Notes: a model not told the origin generated them from the letters alone. Shown: positions 1-10,354, counted from the first letter of the stretch. The stretch: 64,000 bases of DNA from Clostridia bacterium (GCA_017399105.1 JAFQEJ010000017.1:1-64000), one strand, 5' to 3'. Program-made: numbers and translations.

Positions 1-641
1 GAACGGAATACTGCCTTAACAGCACCCATCAATTGCTCCTTGGGGTCAGAGGGGAAGTCAGAGCCGATCTTTGCCTTGTACTCTGCCTTGAACTGGTTAG
101 CCAGCTCCTTCAGGTCGTCAGCGGTCAGATCAACGTCAAGGGAAACACCCTTTTCTTCCTTCATCTTGTCGATGAGCTCTTCAAAGTACTTCTTGCCGAC
201 TTCCATAACGACGTCGGAGGATATCTGGATAAATCTTCTGTAGCAGTCATATGCCCAGCGAGCATTGCCCGACTTCTTAGCCATAACCTCAACAACCTCT
301 TCGTTGAGACCGAGGTTGAGGATGGTGTCCATCATACCGGGCATGGAAGCGCGTGCACCGGAACGAACCGAAACGAGAAGGGGATTTTCAAGGTCACCGA
401 ACTTCTTGCCGGTAACGCCCTCCATCTTTTCGATGTATTCCATGATCTGCGCCATGATTTCGGGGTTGATCTGTCTGCCGTCCTCATAGTACTGTGTGCA
501 GGCTTCGGTTGTGATGGTGAAGCCCTGAGGAACGGGAAGACCGATGTTGGTCATTTCAGCGAGGTTTGCACCCTTACCGCCGAGAAGCTCACGCATGTTG
601 GCGTTGCCCTCGGAGAAGAGGTATACATACTTCTTGCTCAT
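1..641 (-). CDS. ppdK: Pyruvate, phosphate dikinase, N-terminal part
   Basis: Start of a minus-strand gene that runs off the left edge; about 213 residues are visible. PPDK interconverts pyruvate, ATP and phosphate with PEP, AMP and pyrophosphate in the cytosol; anaerobes often use it in glycolysis. The reverse-complement translation starts MSKKYVYLFSEGNANMR and continues with LLGGKGANLAEM, GLPVPQGFTITTEAC and VSVRSGARASMPGMMDTILN, which are the hallmarks of the PPDK ATP-grasp domain. The start is fixed by GGAGG about 8 nt upstream of ATG. It is divergent from the GlmU-like gene. The phosphohistidine and PEP-binding domains lie outside the window. Confidence 0.95.
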   Translation of the reverse strand, partial: MSKKYVYLFSEGNANMRELLGGKGANLAEMTNIGLPVPQGFTITTEACTQYYEDGRQINPEIMAQIMEYIEKMEGVTGKKFGDLENPLLVSVRSGARASMPGMMDTILNLGLNEEVVEVMAKKSGNARWAYDCYRRFIQISSDVVMEVGKKYFEELIDKMKEEKGVSLDVDLTADDLKELANQFKAEYKAKIGSDFPSDPKEQLMGAVKAVFR

Positions 642-698
642 TTTAGGAACCTCCAAAGTTTTTATTTTATTTTTATTATTGGCTTAGCAACACCCTGT

Positions 699-704
699 AT
701 TATA
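699..704 (-). promoter_or_regulatory. Candidate -10 box of ppdK
   Basis: TATAAT on the minus strand about 58 nt upstream of the ppdK start. The -35 region 17 nt further upstream is poor (TGGCGT-like), so this is only a candidate. Confidence 0.35.
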
Positions 705-837
705 ACATAATCGATCAAAAAACGCCAGAACTCTTGAAAGAATTTACAATTATTTAAACATTTTCATGTGAAATCAAATCAGAGAGGGAACATATCCTGC
801 TTTTTGTGCATCATATATAATGTTGAGCGGGAATCTG

Positions 838-866
838 TTGACAGATCGCCCGAAAACAGTTATAAT
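838..866 (+). promoter_or_regulatory. Consensus sigma-70 type promoter of the GlmU-like gene
   Basis: TTGACA at 838-843 and TATAAT at 861-866 with a 17-bp spacer, a perfect consensus. Transcription would start near 873, giving a leader of about 27 nt before the ATG at 900. It probably drives the rightward run GlmU-like, pth, mfd. Confidence 0.85.
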
Positions 867-899
867 TAATAGTAATGAAAATTTTGGAGCATACTGATT

Positions 900-1733
900 A
901 TGATGAAAAAAACAAAGAACCACCTCGCATCCATCGGCATTACCGAGCGTGATACTGTCTGCGGGGAGAGTATTGATGCCCTGATCGAAGCCGAGCTGAT
1001 CACCGAATCGCTTCTTGGCGAGCTTGTATCGCGTGTCGATTTCTATGATCTCACCGATGCCGTCAAGCAGGTTGTTATAGAAGATCTCATTGAAGCCGGC
1101 GTCATCATCCGCTGCCCCGAGAGTGTCACAATTTCTCCCTTCGTCAAGATCGGTGAGGGTACAATCATCCGCGCAAGCTGCGAGATCCGCCGCAATACCG
1201 TCATCGGTAAAAACTGCGATATCGGTCCCTGTTCCGTGATCGAAAACAGCAGGATCGGCGACGATTGCATTGTCAATGCCACCCAGATCTACGATTCAAC
1301 CCTTGATGCCAACGTTAAGATCGGCCCCTTCTGTCATGTCCGTCCGAACAGCCACCTCTGCTCGGGCGTCAAGATCGGCGATTTTGTGGAGGTTAAAAAT
1401 TCCACCGTTGGCTGTGACAGCCATGCTTCGCATCTTACATACATCGGCGACAGCGATGTGGGAGAGCGGGTCAATTTCGGCTGCGGCGTGGTTACGGTGA
1501 ATTATGACGGTATCAATAAACATCGCTGTGTCATCGGAAATGATGCCTTTATCGGCTGTAATACCAACCTCGTCGCTCCGGTTACCCTTGAGGACGGAGC
1601 TTATACCGCCGCAGGATCGACGATAACAGATAATGTTCCTGCCGATGCTCTCGCCATCGCCAGAGCAAGACAGACCAATATCGAGGGCTGGAACGCCAAA
1701 CATAAACTGACCCCCAAAAAGCCCCGTAATTAA
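900..1733 (+). CDS. GlmU-like N-acetyltransferase lacking the uridyltransferase domain
   Basis: 277 residues. Residues 45-265 align by eye with the C-terminal left-handed beta-helix of GlmU, the glucosamine-1-phosphate acetyltransferase: the linker ending LIEAGVIIRCPESV, repeated hexapeptides, HVRPNS (145-150), DFVEVKNS, ASHLTYIGD with the expected catalytic His178, NYDGINKH and the ending ARARQTNIEGW. The N-terminal pyrophosphorylase domain of full-length GlmU (about 230 residues) is absent and replaced by about 45 residues of unknown fold. The expected role is acetyl transfer for UDP-GlcNAc precursor synthesis; a related acyltransferase is possible. A second ATG at 903 is an alternative start. 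A strong promoter lies directly upstream. Confidence 0.85.
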   Translation: MMKKTKNHLASIGITERDTVCGESIDALIEAELITESLLGELVSRVDFYDLTDAVKQVVIEDLIEAGVIIRCPESVTISPFVKIGEGTIIRASCEIRRNTVIGKNCDIGPCSVIENSRIGDDCIVNATQIYDSTLDANVKIGPFCHVRPNSHLCSGVKIGDFVEVKNSTVGCDSHASHLTYIGDSDVGERVNFGCGVVTVNYDGINKHRCVIGNDAFIGCNTNLVAPVTLEDGAYTAAGSTITDNVPADALAIARARQTNIEGWNAKHKLTPKKPRN

Positions 1734-1834
1734 TTCATCCTGAACTTCCTCGACAACCTAATCACCCTACCCAACTGCGGGCGCCTGCCGTTCGCAGTCA
1801 ATTCCCGTTACATCGAAAATAAAGGATTACCATT

Positions 1835-2458
1835 ATGTCAAATATCTTCGACCTCTTCAAGAAAATCGAATCTCCTTCATCCTCCCATACCCCCATCACC
1901 CATCTCGTTGTCGGACTCGGCAATCCCGGCGATGAATACCGCCTTAACCGCCATAACGCAGGCTTTATGGCACTCGATTACGGCTCCCAGAAGTGCGGCG
2001 CATCGGTTACTAGGCTCAAATTCAAAGCCCTCTGCGGTGAAGCCACCCTCTGCGGTAAGCGCGTCCTGCTCATGAAGCCCCAAACTTATATGAATCACTC
2101 GGGCGAAGCTGTTCGTGAAGCTGCCGATTTCTACCATATCCCCCCCGAAAATATCATTGTCATCTTCGACGATATCAGCCTCGATCCGGGCAAGCTCCGC
2201 ATCAGACGTTCGGGCAGTGCCGGCGGTCATAACGGCGTTAAAAGTCTCATCGAACATCTCGATACCAATGCCTTCCCCCGCATCAAATTAGGCGTCGGCG
2301 ATAAGCCCTCCAAGGATTATCCCCTCGCCGACTGGGTTCTCGGCAATATTCCCAAGGCTCAGCAGGAGGATTTCTTCGCCTGCCTTATCAAAGCCTGGGA
2401 AGCACTTGAACTCATGCTCTCGGACGACATAGATCGTGCTATGAGCCTCTATAATTAA
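1835..2458 (+). CDS. pth: Peptidyl-tRNA hydrolase
   Basis: 207 residues. Cleaves the ester bond of peptidyl-tRNA released from stalled ribosomes. Family motifs: VVGLGNPGDEY, NRHNAGF with the catalytic His40, MKPQTYMNHSG, FDDISLDPGK with the functional Asp112, and GSAGGHNGVKS. There is a non-conserved N-terminal extension of about 20 residues before the usual start of the fold; the ATG at 1835 is supported by AAGGA about 8 nt upstream. It sits directly before mfd, the order common in Firmicutes (pth-mfd). Confidence 0.96.
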   Translation: MSNIFDLFKKIESPSSSHTPITHLVVGLGNPGDEYRLNRHNAGFMALDYGSQKCGASVTRLKFKALCGEATLCGKRVLLMKPQTYMNHSGEAVREAADFYHIPPENIIVIFDDISLDPGKLRIRRSGSAGGHNGVKSLIEHLDTNAFPRIKLGVGDKPSKDYPLADWVLGNIPKAQQEDFFACLIKAWEALELMLSDDIDRAMSLYN

Positions 2459-2523
2459 AGCAAGCCGTAATTAAACCCTTATGCCGCAAAGCTGCATACT
2501 TCATTTCCCGAAAGGATTCACCT

Positions 2524-5500
2524 ATGCAAATTTCCACCATCGCCGCATCCATCCGAGCCGAGCGTGAATATATCAACATCCTCAAAACGGTCGATGAAAT
2601 GGCGCTCCGAAAAAAGAAAGCTCCCATGCTGGTCACCGGTCTCTGTGAAGGCGCAGGTACCCTTTTTCTCTGTGCTCTTGCCGCCGATATTGTCGAGAAG
2701 AAACAGCACCCCTTTCTCTGTATTGTCCCCGATGAAAAACAGGCGCGCATCCTCTCGGAAGAGCTGAGCGCTGCGGGACTTCGTGCTCCCGTTTTCGGCT
2801 GGCGTGACTTTGTCTACCATAATATGACCGCCTCCCGCGAATTTGAGCATGGTCGCCTGGGCATCCTCGCCGATATCTGTGCCGGTAATATCGATGTCTG
2901 TATCGCTACCCCCGACGCCGCCCTGCAGTTCACCATGCCGAGAGCTACCCTCGAAGCCTCGATGCTTACCCTCACCCCCGGCGATGAAATTTCCCCCGAA
3001 GCCATCTGCGAAATCCTCGTCAACGGCGGCTATGCCCGCGTTGATACGGTAGACGGTGCCGGTCAGTTCTCCCGCCGCGGCGGTATCCTCGATGTTTTCT
3101 CGCCGCAGAGCAAAAATCCCGCCCGTATCGAGTTCTTCGGCGATGAAATCGATTCTGTTTCCTCCTTCGATATCATGACCCAGCGCCGTCTCGATATGCT
3201 CGATTCCTATGCTGTTATCCCCTCCCGTGAAATTGCCGCCACCGATGAAGTCCGCGGGAAGATTGCAGACGATCTCCGACTTCGCATCAGAAAGGCAAAG
3301 GATGACCGCGTGCGCGATATGCTCGCCGCAGAGCTTGAGGCTGCTTCCAATGATTCTGAGCTCGATTTTATCGATAAATATATCAAGCTTGTCTACGGTG
3401 AAGGCGCATGTCTCCTCGATTATTTCACCGACTCCGATTTCTGCGTCACCGTGGAATCTGCCGGTGTCAGCGATCGAATCCAGTCCTACGAATGGCACCT
3501 GAAGCAGCAGATTACAGAGCTGCTTGAAGAGGGAAGCATCTCTGCCGAATACGCCGAATACGGCAAATACCGCGCCGATTATGATGCCTATTTTGATACC
3601 CGCGCAGGTGTCATCCTCGATACCTTCGCATCCAGCCTTAGCGGTAAATCACTCTCGGGCATGTTCAGCTTCACCACCCGCCAGACGGTGGGATATGCAG
3701 ACAATATTCCCCTGCTCCTCGAGGATCTTGCCGCCTACAGAAAGAATAAATTTGCCACCCTTCTTCTCTGCGAGAACGAAACTACGGCAAAAAATCTCCT
3801 CACCACCCTTACCGATGAAGGCTATTCCGCCGCTGTTCTCGGCGATTCGCTTCCCGAAGCCGGCACCATCGGCATTGCCCATGGCATCGATACGGCAGGC
3901 TTTGAGCTGTCGGTGACAAAATTCGCTGTTCTCTCATTATGGCTGGACAGAGGACACCGCCGCTCTACCTATACCTCCAAAAAACGCAAAGCCGCCAAGA
4001 AAAAGGCTGCCGGCGAGAAGATCATCTCCTATGCAGACCTTGAAGTGGGCGATTACGTGGTCCATACCGGTCACGGCATCGGTCAGTATCTCGGTCTCCA
4101 GAGCCTTACCGTCGACGGGGCAACCCGAGACTTTGTCAAGATCAAATACGCAGGCAAGGATATGCTCTATCTCCCCTGCAACCAGCTCGATTCCATTTCC
4201 AAATATATCGGTGCCCACAGCGATGACGGCATGCTCAAGCTCTCGAAAATGGGCGGTGCCGAATGGGGCAAGGCAAAGGCAAGGGTGAAAGCTGCCGCCA
4301 AGCAGATGGCAAAGGAGCTGATCGCCCTCTACGCCGAGCGTATGCGCCGCGACGGCTTCGCCTTCTCCCCCGATGACGACTTCCAGCGTGAGTTTGAGGA
4401 TTCTTTTGAATATGAGGAAACCGACGGTCAGCTCGAAGCGGTGGAGGATATCAAGCGCGATATGGAGCGCAGTGTCCCCATGGATCGCCTCCTCTGCGGC
4501 GATGTGGGCTTCGGTAAAACCGAGGTCGCTATGCGTGCCGCCTTCAAGGCGGTCGCCTCCCAGAAGCAGGTCGCTATCCTTGTTCCTACAACCATCCTCG
4601 CTATGCAGCACTACCAGACCCTTCTCGCTCGTATGCGCGGCTTCCCGGTCCATATTGATATGGTCTCCCGCTTCCGTACCCCTGCCATGCAGCAGGAAGC
4701 GCTCCGCAGACTCCGCCGCGGCGAGACCGATATCATCGTCGGCACCCATCGACTGGTATCAAATGATGTGAAATTCAAGGATCTCGGCCTTGTTATCGTT
4801 GATGAGGAACAGCGCTTCGGCGTTGCTCATAAGGAGAAGCTCAAGCAGCTTTCTAAAAATGTCGATGTGCTCACTCTCACCGCGACCCCCATTCCCCGTA
4901 CCCTCAGCATGGCTATGTCGGGCATCCGCGATATGTCTGTCCTCGAGGAAGCTCCCGGTGACCGTCTCCCAGTCCAGACCTATGTGCTCGAGTATGATGA
5001 AATTATCCTTGGCGAAGCCATCAGACGCGAGCTGCGCCGAGGCGGTCAGGTCTTCTATCTCCACAACCGTGTGGAGAGCATGGATCGGGTTGCCGCCATC
5101 GTCTCGGGTATGGCTCCCGATGCCAGAATCGAAACCGCCCACGGACAGATGGATAAGGAAACCCTCTCCGACATCTGGCGCCGCATGGTGACCGGCGAGG
5201 TGGATATTCTCATCAGCACTACCATCATCGAGACCGGCATCGATGTTCCCAACGCCAATACCCTCATTATTGAAGATGCCGATAAAATGGGACTCTCCCA
5301 GCTTCACCAGATCAGAGGCCGCGTGGGACGCTCCAGCCGCCGTGCCTATGCCTATTTCACCTATCCCAAAGGACGCATCCTGTCAGAGGTTGCCTCCAAG
5401 CGTCTCTCTGCCATCCGCGATTTCACCGAGTTCGGCTCGGGCTTCAAGGTGGCACTCCGTGACCTTGAAATCCGCGGTGCGGGTAATATTCTCGGCGCCG

Positions 5501-6054
5501 AACAGCACGGTCACCTGGACAGCGTCGGCTATGATCTTTATATGAAGATTCTCAATGAAGCCGTCCTCGAGGAGCGGGGCGAAACGGTCACAAAAAAGCT
5601 GGAAGCCACCGTCGATCTCAACATCGATGCATATATCCCCGAAAAATATATCCGTACCGCCGCTCAGCGCATCGATGCCTACAAAAAGATTGCCGCCATC
5701 GAAAACGACGAGGATCTCTCGGATGTTACCGATGAGCTGCTCGACCGCTGGGGCGATATGCCGAGGGCTGTCCAGAATCTGCTCTCCATATCCCGCCTGC
5801 GCGCCCTTGCCTGCGAGTGCCGCATTTTCAAGATCGAGCAGAAGGAATCCTGCGTCCTTCTCCGTCCCGAGAAGATCGATGTCCGCGTCTGGAGCACCCT
5901 CGCCGCCCAGAGCAAAGGAAAGCTGCTCATGAATATGTCGGCAACCCCCTATATCTCCTATCGCATCCGCCGGGATGAGGATCCTCTTGCCTTCATTTGT
6001 GCATTGTTAAAAAATTATCTGCAAATTAAAGCAGAAAATGCCGCAAATTCGTGA
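2524..6054 (+). CDS. mfd: Transcription-repair coupling factor
   Basis: 1176 residues, normal length for Mfd. An ATP-dependent translocase that displaces RNA polymerase stalled at DNA lesions and recruits UvrA. Visible domains: UvrB-like N-terminal module (about 1-370, with [11 protein letters not shown]), CarD-type RNA-polymerase-interacting domain from about residue 501 ([14 protein letters not shown]), RecG-like motor with Walker [10 protein letters not shown] (near 659), DEEQ box (near 760), TATPIPRTL, and helicase motifs [10 protein letters not shown]; a C-terminal TRCF domain follows. ATG chosen with AAAGGA upstream. Confidence 0.97.
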   Translation: MQISTIAASIRAEREYINILKTVDEMALRKKKAPMLVTGLCEGAGTLFLCALAADIVEKKQHPFLCIVPDEKQARILSEELSAAGLRAPVFGWRDFVYHNMTASREFEHGRLGILADICAGNIDVCIATPDAALQFTMPRATLEASMLTLTPGDEISPEAICEILVNGGYARVDTVDGAGQFSRRGGILDVFSPQSKNPARIEFFGDEIDSVSSFDIMTQRRLDMLDSYAVIPSREIAATDEVRGKIADDLRLRIRKAKDDRVRDMLAAELEAASNDSELDFIDKYIKLVYGEGACLLDYFTDSDFCVTVESAGVSDRIQSYEWHLKQQITELLEEGSISAEYAEYGKYRADYDAYFDTRAGVILDTFASSLSGKSLSGMFSFTTRQTVGYADNIPLLLEDLAAYRKNKFATLLLCENETTAKNLLTTLTDEGYSAAVLGDSLPEAGTIGIAHGIDTAGFELSVTKFAVLSLWLDRGHRRSTYTSKKRKAAKKKAAGEKIISYADLEVGDYVVHTGHGIGQYLGLQSLTVDGATRDFVKIKYAGKDMLYLPCNQLDSISKYIGAHSDDGMLKLSKMGGAEWGKAKARVKAAAKQMAKELIALYAERMRRDGFAFSPDDDFQREFEDSFEYEETDGQLEAVEDIKRDMERSVPMDRLLCGDVGFGKTEVAMRAAFKAVASQKQVAILVPTTILAMQHYQTLLARMRGFPVHIDMVSRFRTPAMQQEALRRLRRGETDIIVGTHRLVSNDVKFKDLGLVIVDEEQRFGVAHKEKLKQLSKNVDVLTLTATPIPRTLSMAMSGIRDMSVLEEAPGDRLPVQTYVLEYDEIILGEAIRRELRRGGQVFYLHNRVESMDRVAAIVSGMAPDARIETAHGQMDKETLSDIWRRMVTGEVDILISTTIIETGIDVPNANTLIIEDADKMGLSQLHQIRGRVGRSSRRAYAYFTYPKGRILSEVASKRLSAIRDFTEFGSGFKVALRDLEIRGAGNILGAEQHGHLDSVGYDLYMKILNEAVLEERGETVTKKLEATVDLNIDAYIPEKYIRTAAQRIDAYKKIAAIENDEDLSDVTDELLDRWGDMPRAVQNLLSISRLRALACECRIFKIEQKESCVLLRPEKIDVRVWSTLAAQSKGKLLMNMSATPYISYRIRRDEDPLAFICALLKNYLQIKAENAANS

Positions 6055-6092
6055 TATAATAGATCAAATATGATGAAATCAAGGAGCCACGA

Positions 6093-7172
6093 ATGAAAAA
6101 AATCAGCACGCTGATTCTGGCTCTCCTGCTTGTTCTCTTCTCCTTTGCGGGATGCTCGGGCAAGGGGGGGAGAGCGGTAATGGAATACGGAGACTACGCC
6201 ATTACAGAAGAAATGTATGCTTATTGGATGGTCTCCATGAAGAGCTATTTCCTCGAATATTACGCAGATGCTGAGGATACCGACGAGTTCTGGAGCTCCA
6301 CCCTCGATGACGGCTCCACCATGGAGGAATATGTCACCGAGATTGTCAATAATAATGTTCGTAATTACCTCATTGCCCAGTCGCTCTTCGATGAATACGG
6401 CATCACCCTCACCCAGACTGCCCTCGATGATATCAACCTCCAGGTCAGCGATATGATCGACTACTACGGCAGCCGCGCCGAAGCCAATGCCGCCTTCGGT
6501 ACCTACGGCATCAATCTCGATATCCTTGAGCAGATTGTTACCGCCGAGAAAAAGCTGGAGTGCGTCTATGACTTCCTCTACGGCGATACCATCGGCATCG
6601 AAAAGCCCACCGATGAGGAGCTGGATACCTACTACAAAGCCAACTATATGCGCATCAAGTATATCTATATCAATCTCACCGACCGTTTCGTCTTTGATGA
6701 AAACGGCAATATCACCTACGATGAAAAGGGCTACTATAAGACCACGCCTCTCACCGAAGAGGAGATTGCCGAGAAGCGCACCAAGGTGGAAAATGCCCTT
6801 TCCAGAGCCAATGCAGGTGAGAATTTCGACGCCCTCGTGGAGGAATTCACCGAGGTTGATATGAGTCTTTATCCCAACGGCCTTTACATATCGAATAACG
6901 ATATCGGCAACTACGGCTATGAGGTCATCTCTGCGGTTATGGACATGCAGACCGATGAAATCCGTCTCGTGGAAGATGCCTACGATGCTTACATCATCCT
7001 AAAATGTCCCCTTGTGGACGGTGCCTATAACAGCGAAACCGACTCCGGTCAGTTCGAGGCTCTCAGTGAATATACAATTCTCGAAAAGTACGATAAAAAA
7101 TTCGATGAGCTTGCAGCATCGGTGGTTTTCCACAAGGATGTTATGGCAGAGCATTCGCTAAGAACCTATTAA
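6093..7172 (+). CDS. PrsA/SurA-like lipoprotein foldase
   Basis: 359 residues. The N-terminus MKKISTLILALLLVLFSFAGC is a lipoprotein signal peptide with a lipobox ending at Cys20, so the protein should be anchored outside the membrane. Architecture resembles extracytoplasmic foldases: a helical SurA-N-like chaperone region (about 35-170) and a divergent parvulin-like region (about 185-330, beginning YMRIKYIYI, then a helix rich in charged residues and a GENFDALVEEF stretch). The parvulin catalytic motifs are weak, so prolyl isomerase activity is uncertain. RBS AAGGAG, 39 bp after mfd. Confidence 0.7.
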   Translation: MKKISTLILALLLVLFSFAGCSGKGGRAVMEYGDYAITEEMYAYWMVSMKSYFLEYYADAEDTDEFWSSTLDDGSTMEEYVTEIVNNNVRNYLIAQSLFDEYGITLTQTALDDINLQVSDMIDYYGSRAEANAAFGTYGINLDILEQIVTAEKKLECVYDFLYGDTIGIEKPTDEELDTYYKANYMRIKYIYINLTDRFVFDENGNITYDEKGYYKTTPLTEEEIAEKRTKVENALSRANAGENFDALVEEFTEVDMSLYPNGLYISNNDIGNYGYEVISAVMDMQTDEIRLVEDAYDAYIILKCPLVDGAYNSETDSGQFEALSEYTILEKYDKKFDELAASVVFHKDVMAEHSLRTY

Positions 7173-7221
7173 TAAAAATACGATTTAAAATAAAACTTGA
7201 CACTACGAGGAGGATACTCCC

Positions 7222-7995
7222 ATGCAGATTCAAATTGTAACCTATAACCTCCGTATGGATAATCCGGGCGACGGCGAACAGCGCTTCACCTACCGTACCG
7301 ATTTCATCAAGCGTAAAATTCTCTCCGAAAAGCCCGATGTTATCGGCTTCCAGGAGGTGCTCCCCCACATGCGTCGCTGGCTCATCGAGAATCTCGAGGG
7401 ATATACCGTGGTCGGCTACGGCAGAGGACCGGTCTATGATGATGAGTCCAACTGCATCGCATACCGCACCGATAAGTTCGAGCTCTTCGGACTCCATCAG
7501 TTCTGGCTTTCCCCTACCCCCTACACCCCCGGCTCCCGCTACGAAATCCAGAGTCAGTGTCCCCGCATCTGTACCATCGCCATGCTCTGCCCCATCGGCA
7601 GTGCCACTCCCTTCCGCGTCTATAATACCCACCTCGATCATATCAGCGATGAAGCAAGAGTCAAGGGACTTGAATTCATCCTTGCCCGCATCACAGAGGA
7701 TAACACCGCCTTCCGCTGCCCCTATCTCCTCACCGGCGACTTCAATGCACTCCCTCACCATACCCCCATCCGCGCAGCACTTGAGTACAGCGACTTCCCC
7801 ATGGAGGATATTACTGCCGAAATTACCGGTTCCTTCCACGGTTATGGTACGGTAGACCGCGATAATAAAATCGACTATATCTTCACCGATGCAGGCACTC
7901 CCTTCGAGGATGTCCGCCTCTGGGACGACCGCGACGGCATCCTTTACTTAAGCGACCACTACCCCATCTCGGCAAAGGTCACCCTTTTTGAATAA
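7222..7995 (+). CDS. Endonuclease/exonuclease/phosphatase (EEP) family hydrolase
   Basis: 257 residues, a complete EEP fold: TYNLRMDN (Asn9), PDVIGFQEVLP (metal-binding Glu45), NTHLDHISD, LTGDFNALP and the C-terminal IDYIF and LSDHYPISA motifs. These Mg-dependent enzymes cleave phosphodiesters or phosphomonoesters. Sequence style (short, no DNA-binding insert, WLSPTPYTPGSR loop) resembles the secreted-looking or sugar-phosphate members rather than ExoIII, but no signal peptide is present. RBS GGAGG; 49 bp after the PrsA-like gene. Substrate unknown. Confidence 0.85.
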   Translation: MQIQIVTYNLRMDNPGDGEQRFTYRTDFIKRKILSEKPDVIGFQEVLPHMRRWLIENLEGYTVVGYGRGPVYDDESNCIAYRTDKFELFGLHQFWLSPTPYTPGSRYEIQSQCPRICTIAMLCPIGSATPFRVYNTHLDHISDEARVKGLEFILARITEDNTAFRCPYLLTGDFNALPHHTPIRAALEYSDFPMEDITAEITGSFHGYGTVDRDNKIDYIFTDAGTPFEDVRLWDDRDGILYLSDHYPISAKVTLFE

Positions 7996-8060
7996 AATCA
8001 ATCCCATCCGCATAAACCTAAGATGAGCGATCCGCTCAGTAAAGAAAGGCAGACATAATT

Positions 8061-8507
8061 ATGGCAGATATGGAAAAGAAAGTTGAAAAGATCGTCAAGA
8101 GCGTACGCGACACCGCAGGCGCCCTCTACGAAAAGGCGGATATTCAGGTAGAAGCCGCCAAGATCAAATACTCCATCAACAAGCGTGCCGAAGAGCTTGG
8201 CGCACTCTACTCTGAGCTCGGTATGGCAATCGACAAGAACCGCGTCACCTTTGAAGGTCCCTTTGGCGATCATGTGGAGATGCTCTATTCGCTCATCGAT
8301 GCAAAGAAGGAAGAGCTTGACGCCGCAAGAGTGAAGCTCGATCTGCTCCTCGGCATCTCCCGCTGCGAAGCCTGCGGTCACGAGCTTGGCGAAGATATGG
8401 CATTTTGTCCCTACTGCGGCGCAAAGCAGAACGAGGCAGCCTATGCCGACGAAGTCAAGGAAGAAATCGGCGAAGCAGACGATGTAAACGAAATGGAGAA
8501 TCTCTGA
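8061..8507 (+). CDS. Small coiled-coil protein with C-terminal zinc ribbon
   Basis: 148 residues. The first 100 residues are charged and helical (a likely coiled coil, KVEKIVKSVRDTAGALYEKA onward); residues about 107-125 carry CEACGHELGEDMAFCPYCG, a double CxxC zinc ribbon. The tail is acidic. This architecture is common in Clostridia and not functionally defined. No membrane segment. RBS GAAAGG about 11 nt upstream of the ATG. Confidence 0.75.
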   Translation: MADMEKKVEKIVKSVRDTAGALYEKADIQVEAAKIKYSINKRAEELGALYSELGMAIDKNRVTFEGPFGDHVEMLYSLIDAKKEELDAARVKLDLLLGISRCEACGHELGEDMAFCPYCGAKQNEAAYADEVKEEIGEADDVNEMENL

Positions 8508-8573
8508 TTTAAGGCGGAATTTTCATTAAAAATGAAAAAACTCCTTTTTGAATGATAAAAATCCAAAAAACAC

Positions 8574-8602
8574 TTGCATTTTCTGTTTCTTTGTGGTATA
8601 CT
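8574..8602 (+). promoter_or_regulatory. Promoter of the rimP-nusA-infB operon
   Basis: TTGCAT at 8574-8579 and TATACT at 8597-8602 with a 17-bp spacer. The start would be near 8609, giving a leader of about 115 nt before the rimP ATG at 8725. Confidence 0.75.
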
Positions 8603-8724
8603 TGTATTGTAAAGTAAATGATTATGATGTAGAAGGGCGGTTGAAACAAACCGCTCTTCTTCATTGTCAGGCTAAGGTCTGCTGTATTGCCGGACTTCGC
8701 CTGCTTAAAATTAAGGAGTTTTAC

Positions 8725-9264
8725 ATGGCTGAAAAGAAAAAATCTTCGGGCAAAAATAAAAACATTGCGGGCAGCGTGCGTACCCTTGTCGCCGATACCG
8801 TGGAGAAAATGGGCTTTTTGCTCTGGGACGTGCTCTACGAAAAAGAAGGCGCCTCCTGGTATCTGCGTATCATCATCGACCGTGAGACCGGCGTCGATAT
8901 CAACGATGTGGAGGCTGTCCACCGCGCCATCGATCCCATCATTGATGAAGCCGATCCCATCGAAGATTTCTACTATCTGGAGGTTTCTTCTCCCGGCGTT
9001 GAGCGCGAGCTGAGACTGCCCGAGCATTACGAAGCCTTCCTCGGTGAGCTTGTGACGGCAAAGCTCTTTGCCGCAGCCGAAGGTGTCCCCGCCTTTGCAG
9101 GCATGAAGGAGATTACCGCAGTCCTTGCCGCCTATAACAGCGAAAACGGCGAGATCATCCTCACCGAAGGCGAGAACTCCATCACCCTCGCCGCGAAGGA
9201 TGTGGCAAAGGTCAATGTTTACTATGACTTCACTGCCGACACATCACAACAAGATAAAGAATAA
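8725..9264 (+). CDS. rimP: Ribosome maturation factor RimP
   Basis: 179 residues. Needed for 30S subunit maturation. Motifs: LVADTVEKMGFLLWDV, LRIIIDRETGVDINDVEAVHR, YYLEVSSPGVERELR. The open frame extends upstream to 8548, but that part lies across the promoter; the start at 8725 (MAEKKKSS) has AAGGAG about 6 nt upstream and fits the family. First gene of the rimP-nusA-ylxR-ylxQ-infB operon. Confidence 0.95.
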   Translation: MAEKKKSSGKNKNIAGSVRTLVADTVEKMGFLLWDVLYEKEGASWYLRIIIDRETGVDINDVEAVHRAIDPIIDEADPIEDFYYLEVSSPGVERELRLPEHYEAFLGELVTAKLFAAAEGVPAFAGMKEITAVLAAYNSENGEIILTEGENSITLAAKDVAKVNVYYDFTADTSQQDKE

Positions 9265-9302
9265 TTTATATACAGAATTTTGACGGAGGAAAAGATCAAA
9301 AA

Positions 9303-10328
9303 ATGAATACCGAATTCTTCACCGCTCTCGAGCTGATCGAAAAGGAAAAGGGCATACCGAAGGAATACATGCTCGAGCGTGTGGAAGCAGCGCTCATCAG
9401 CGCTTATAAGAAGGATCAAGGCGGAAACAGCAACGTAAAGGTTGTTATCGATCCGGTTAAAAAAGAAGTCCGCATGTACCAGCAGAAAAACGTGGTCGAG
9501 GTTGTCGAGGATGAAGCAAACGAGATCACCCTTGCCGATGCCCGCGAGGTCAGCCGCCGACTGGATATCGGTGATGTCTGTGACATCGAAATCAAGCCTA
9601 AAAACTTCAGACGACTCAGCGCACAGAATGCAAAACAGGTTATCGTTCAGGCAATCCGCGAGGCTGAGCGCGGCATGATGATCAAGGAATATGAAAACAA
9701 ACGCGAGGAAATCATCACCGCTACGATCCAGCGTGTCGATCCCACAACCGGCAATGTAACGGTTGATACCGGTACAAGCCACGCCACCCTTCTCAAGAGC
9801 GAACAGATCCCCGGCGAAACCTTCGAGGTCGGTCAGATGATCAAGGTCTTCGTCATGGAGGTTCGCAAGGAAACAAGAGGCCCGCTGGTCACCCTCTCCC
9901 GTACTCATCCCGGTCTTGTCAAGCGGCTCTTTGAGCTGGATGTACCCGAGATTCAGGACGGCACCGTAATCATCAAGGCGATCACCCGCGAAGCCGGCTC
10001 GAGAACCAAGATGGCAGTTTACTCCAGAGATGAAAACGTCGATCCCATCGGCGCCTGCATCGGTAACCGCCGCATGAGAATCAACGGTATCGTCGACGAG
10101 CTCTGCGGAGAGAAGATCGATATCATCAAGTTCAGCGAAGAGCCTGAAGAATTCATCCGCGCCGCTCTTTCCCCTGCCAATGTGCGTGATGTTATCATCG
10201 ACGGTGAGCGCTCCTGCCGCGCCATTGTTGATGCCGATCAGCTCTCTCTTGCCATCGGCAAGGAAGGTCAGAACGCACGTCTCGCAGCAAAGCTCACCGG
10301 CTTCAAGATCGACATTAAAACAGAATAA
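9303..10328 (+). CDS. nusA: Transcription termination/antitermination protein NusA
   Basis: 341 residues, the short Gram-positive form. Binds RNA polymerase and RNA and modulates pausing, termination and antitermination. Visible: N-terminal polymerase-binding domain (ALELIEKEKGIPKEY), S1 domain around 135-200 (ITATIQRVDPTTGNVTVD), then two KH domains (DPIGACIGNRRMRI; LSLAIGKEGQNARLAAKLTG). Ends FKIDIKTE; the acidic C-terminal repeats of E. coli NusA are absent, as in other Firmicutes. RBS GGAGG. Confidence 0.97.
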   Translation: MNTEFFTALELIEKEKGIPKEYMLERVEAALISAYKKDQGGNSNVKVVIDPVKKEVRMYQQKNVVEVVEDEANEITLADAREVSRRLDIGDVCDIEIKPKNFRRLSAQNAKQVIVQAIREAERGMMIKEYENKREEIITATIQRVDPTTGNVTVDTGTSHATLLKSEQIPGETFEVGQMIKVFVMEVRKETRGPLVTLSRTHPGLVKRLFELDVPEIQDGTVIIKAITREAGSRTKMAVYSRDENVDPIGACIGNRRMRINGIVDELCGEKIDIIKFSEEPEEFIRAALSPANVRDVIIDGERSCRAIVDADQLSLAIGKEGQNARLAAKLTGFKIDIKTE

Positions 10329-10331
10329 ATA

Positions 10332-10354
10332 GCCAAGATGCAAAGCATCTTGGC
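10332..10354 (+). other. Perfect hairpin directly after nusA
   Basis: GCCAAGATG (10332-10340), loop CAAAG, CATCTTGGC (10346-10354): a 9-bp perfect stem starting 4 nt after the nusA stop. No U-run follows, so it is not a classical terminator. Confidence 0.7.

Noticed and set aside
8524..8552. AT hairpin TTTTCATT/AATGAAAA after the zinc-ribbon gene
   Set aside because: Too AU-rich and weak to call a terminator with confidence.
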